NCBI GenBank assembly: GCA_965178525.1
Contig: CBCXVS010000290.1
Coordinates: 1 to 9,454, forward strand
Reading direction: 5' to 3'
DNA: 9,454 bases
Origin: CBCXVS01 sp965178525
GTDB lineage: Bacteria > Tectomicrobia > Entotheonellia > Entotheonellales > Entotheonellaceae
The notes beneath the pieces are model-generated. The model worked only from the letters and a program-made list of their open reading frames with translations, ran no database searches and had not been told where the DNA came from. Each line of letters starts with the position of its first letter. Within the stretch, counting starts at the first letter, position 1. A program made the translations under genes and the position numbers. Shown piece after piece: positions 7,244-9,454 of this stretch.

Positions 7244-8335
7244 TCAGCGGGTCGCCCGCCATGCCGTGAGGATCTCGGCAATGCGCTCACCAGCCTTGCC
7301 ATCCCACAGGGGCGGCACCCGCCCCGTCTTGCAGATACCGCGCAGAATCCGGTCGATCTCGCGACGGAGAAGCGTCATGTCGCGACCGGCTAAGATGTTC
7401 GTTCCCTCAGTCACCATAATAGGACGCTCTGTATTGTCACGCAATGTCACACAGGGAATGCCCAAAAAGGTACTCTCTTCCTGCACGCCGCCGGAGTCGG
7501 TAATGACCACTGTCGCTTGTTGTTGCAGCGCTAAGAATTCAAGATATCCGAGCGGCTCCATCAGAAGCAAACGCGTGCTGCGGGTCAGAGTCACGTCAAA
7601 TTCGCTGATACGCTGGCGCGTGCGTGGGTGCATCGGGAACACCACCTGCAGGCGCTGACTGATCTCCTCAAGCGTCGTGACGATCCGTTCAAGCATATCC
7701 GCATCATCCACATTGGATGGCCGATGCAGCGTCACCAAGGCATAGCGATCCGCAAGCGCGTCAATCTCTGGCATGCGCGCCTGCGGCAACAGCCGGACGA
7801 GGGTGTCGATCATGACGTTACCGACGCAATGAATCGTCTGCTGCGTGACGCCTTCACGTAAGAGATTCTCGTCCCCATCAGCTGATGGGGTAAAAAGGAG
7901 TTCGGCAATCTGATCCGTCAGGAGACGATTGATTTCTTCCGGCATACTCCGGTCCAAGGAACGCAACCCCGCCTCGACATGGCCCACCGGGATGAGAAGC
8001 TTGGCGCAGACGAGTGCGGCGGCGACCGTCGAATTGACATCTCCGTAGACCAGCACTAGGTCCGGCCGCTGCGCCTGCACCACGTCTTCAAAACGCATCA
8101 TAATCTGGGCCGTCTGCACGGCGTGCGACCCGGAGCCAGTACCCAGGCTGACATCCGGTTGCGGTAAGCCAAGTTGGTGAAAAAAGACGTCGGACATATT
8201 GGCATCGTAGTGCTGGCCCGTGTGAACTAAGGTCTGGGAGATGTCCGAACGCGTGTCCAGGGCCGCCATGACGGGCGCCACTTTCATAAAATTCGGACGG
8301 GCGCCAACCACATGCATCATACTAAAATCGACCAT
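7244..8335 (-). CDS. wecB: UDP-N-acetylglucosamine 2-epimerase, non-hydrolysing
   Basis: Interconverts UDP-GlcNAc and UDP-ManNAc in the cytoplasm, supplying ManNAc or ManNAcA for surface polysaccharides. From the ATG at 8335 it is 363 residues, the usual length. GARPNFMKVAPV (11-22) is the N-terminal UDP-site motif, and HTGQHYD (38-44) follows. Catalytic candidates are D99 (YGDVNST), E121 (HVEAGLRS), E134 (PEEINR) and H204 (LHRPSNVD), matching D95, E117, E131 and H213 of E. coli WecB. DSGGVQEE (280-287) binds UDP. The start is fixed by GGAGGT just upstream; the frame extends 13 codons further, but those residues do not match the family and lack a ribosome site. It is the only unbroken gene on the minus strand here. 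wecC, the usual partner that oxidises UDP-ManNAc, is not in view. No key residue is missing. Confidence 0.92.
   Translation of the reverse strand: MVDFSMMHVVGARPNFMKVAPVMAALDTRSDISQTLVHTGQHYDANMSDVFFHQLGLPQPDVSLGTGSGSHAVQTAQIMMRFEDVVQAQRPDLVLVYGDVNSTVAAALVCAKLLIPVGHVEAGLRSLDRSMPEEINRLLTDQIAELLFTPSADGDENLLREGVTQQTIHCVGNVMIDTLVRLLPQARMPEIDALADRYALVTLHRPSNVDDADMLERIVTTLEEISQRLQVVFPMHPRTRQRISEFDVTLTRSTRLLLMEPLGYLEFLALQQQATVVITDSGGVQEESTFLGIPCVTLRDNTERPIMVTEGTNILAGRDMTLLRREIDRILRGICKTGRVPPLWDGKAGERIAEILTAWRATR
7873..7890. repeat. 18-bp perfect palindrome inside wecB
   Basis: CCCCATCAGCTGATGGGG is identical to its own reverse complement over 18 bases with no loop. It encodes PSADG in a variable surface stretch of WecB (150-154) where relatives usually carry other residues. 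It could be a protein-binding site or coincidence. Confidence 0.6.
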
Positions 8336-8405
8336 ACCACCTCCACGTGTGTCATTGTTTGACGCAGTCAACACGCTCGTGCAGAGATGTATCCCCGATA
8401 AAAAA

Positions 8406-8435
8406 ACTATGGCGTGTGACGCCTGACCCTGTCAA
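8406..8435 (-). promoter_or_regulatory. Candidate wecB promoter with a dyad in the spacer
   Basis: On the minus strand, a perfect -35 TTGACA (8435-8430), an 18-base spacer and CATAGT (8411-8406, four of six). Transcription would start near 8399, giving a leader of about 64 bases before the wecB ATG. The spacer holds the inverted repeat GGCGT-GTG-ACGCC (8411-8423), between the two hexamers where an operator could sit. Seven A residues at 8400-8406 make a T-run on the transcribed strand, so the dyad plus T-run could instead be read as a weak terminator. The perfect -35 favours a promoter. Confidence 0.45.
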
Positions 8436-8532
8436 GGCAACAGCAAATGTTGGGAACTTGCCTCGATATGCAATTCATGATAGAGCACGATCACAATAGA
8501 GTCCCTACAGAACCCCATTTCGGGAGTGGACA

Positions 8533-9390
8533 ATGGCATCGCATGATGAAATCTCCTCCACAGTCCTGGCATCGCTGCTCATGCGCGCTGCAGCTATCTG
8601 GACCCGGGATGCCTGTGGCGTCACGCGTTCTGAGACGGCCATACCCGCCCTGGTGCACGCCGATGCGTACGTCCCGACAACGCCGTGCAAACGCGTGCTG
8701 CTCATTGGCGGGTTATCGGGTCACCCCGACGATGTGTCCTTGGCCTTCAAGGCCCTCAACGCCTATCTCGACGCCGGCGAGCGTTACACCCAGAACATCG
8801 TCCTCAGTGCCATCCCGCTAGGGAACCCGGATGGTCTGACGTCAGAGACCGCCCCAGAGAACGGCGTTGGCGGCTGTCCGAGTCTGGGCTATCCACCAAC
8901 CGATCGTTTTTTTGACGATGCGTACAATCCCGAAAGTCGCTATCTATGGCGTTGGATTGGCTTGCAAGCCCCGGATGTGGTGGTGGAAATCCGTGCCGGC
9001 CAGACCGTTGCCTGGGAAGCATCCGCAGCCGCGGCAACCTTGGTGCCGGCTCTGCAGGCCACGGCTTTGACACCAGCGGATGGCCTTCTGGCGGCCCTCG
9101 GCACGGGCAATCCGAATGGCCTTGGACCCCTTCCAGGGTTGCGCGTTACGACCTCACCCGAGGCACTCCCAGCACAACTCGAACGTTTATGCACGTTGCT
9201 GCAGCAGACGCCCCATGTCTCACCGTTCCCGGCACGCCGCAGTCTGGACGCTCGGCGGACTCGCACCCCCCTGGAGATCGCTCGGCTGCTGGCAGGCGTC
9301 TACGGCTACACGCTCGACCCGGTCGTCTATACACAGGGCATGTCCATTAGCCCGAAGTTTCCCTGGCAGAATAGGCAGAGGGTTAAGTAG
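8533..9390 (+). CDS. M14 carboxypeptidase-like protein lacking zinc ligands
   Basis: A 285-residue protein with a good ribosome site (GGGAG, seven bases before the ATG). RVLLIGGLSGHPDD (54-67), LSAIPLGNPDG (91-101) and PDVVVEIRAG (147-156) follow the order of M14 zinc carboxypeptidases and succinylglutamate desuccinylase-type deacylases, which usually show GGxHGxE, NPDG and DLHxG. Here the first His-Glu pair is displaced (SGHPDD) and the second His is Arg, so a normal zinc site is not expected. I have an uncertain memory of related bacterial proteins with YLWRWIG and VVEVR at these positions, in which case the Arg belongs to a subfamily and is not damage. The C-terminal part has RTPLEIARLLAGVYG (243-257). 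There is no signal peptide. The gene is divergent from wecB. After the TAG the frame stays open to the window edge, so the true C-terminus may be longer. Substrate unknown. Confidence 0.5.
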   Translation: MASHDEISSTVLASLLMRAAAIWTRDACGVTRSETAIPALVHADAYVPTTPCKRVLLIGGLSGHPDDVSLAFKALNAYLDAGERYTQNIVLSAIPLGNPDGLTSETAPENGVGGCPSLGYPPTDRFFDDAYNPESRYLWRWIGLQAPDVVVEIRAGQTVAWEASAAAATLVPALQATALTPADGLLAALGTGNPNGLGPLPGLRVTTSPEALPAQLERLCTLLQQTPHVSPFPARRSLDARRTRTPLEIARLLAGVYGYTLDPVVYTQGMSISPKFPWQNRQRVK

Positions 9391-9454
9391 ATCAACAGGT
9401 TAGCCCAATTCAAAAGTCCATTTACATGGGAACAATCCAACCTCCTGAAACGAC

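Noticed and set aside
8400..8423. Intrinsic terminator on the minus strand (GGCGT/ACGCC hairpin then seven T)
   Set aside because: The stem has only five pairs, there is a four-base gap before the T-run, no minus-strand gene lies upstream to terminate, and the hairpin overlaps a better promoter reading.

Overview
The window is bacterial, with moderately high GC and Shine-Dalgarno-led genes on both strands. No marker settles the lineage. The mix of plant-type ketol-acid reductoisomerase, HTTM protein, RfaH/UpxY-type NusG paralogue and sugar-nucleotide epimerases would fit an environmental or symbiotic lineage such as Tectomicrobia or a Nitrospirota relative, but that is a guess. Coding density is low and about half of the protein genes look broken, which suggests a genome accumulating pseudogenes. 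Sequencing error is the main alternative for the single-base lesions.

Layout. 1-310: no recognised gene, only a 35-codon ORF with a strong ribosome site. 311-1330 (minus): the last codons of a sigma-factor gene overlap a one-helix, anti-sigma-like membrane gene that carries a frameshift. 1595-3073 (plus): ilvC, intact and alone, strikingly like the plant chloroplast enzyme. 3074-3497: spacer ending in a good sigma70-type promoter. 3498-3584: tRNA-Leu(UAA). 3693-4715 (plus): extended-SDR nucleotide-sugar epimerase, intact. 4701-6221 (minus): HTTM-family membrane protein with an in-frame TAA and probably a TAG near its start. 6352-6924 (minus): NusG/RfaH-like gene split by one in-frame amber codon, with its own extended -10 promoter. 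7244-8335 (minus): wecB, intact, with a candidate promoter containing a dyad. 8533-9390 (plus): M14-carboxypeptidase-like protein without the usual zinc ligands.

How the genes fit together. The epimerase, WecB and the NusG-like regulator are typical of surface polysaccharide loci. WecB would supply UDP-ManNAc, the SDR enzyme a 4-epimerised nucleotide sugar, and an RfaH/UpxY-like factor normally helps polymerase through long polysaccharide operons. No glycosyltransferase, flippase or polymerase is in view and the regulator is broken, so this looks like scattered pieces or the edge of a decaying locus. ilvC and tRNA-Leu are unrelated housekeeping genes. The most notable points are the plant-type IlvC, the single-codon and single-base lesions that break three genes, the sigma-factor stump, and a near-perfect hairpin inside the HTTM gene.
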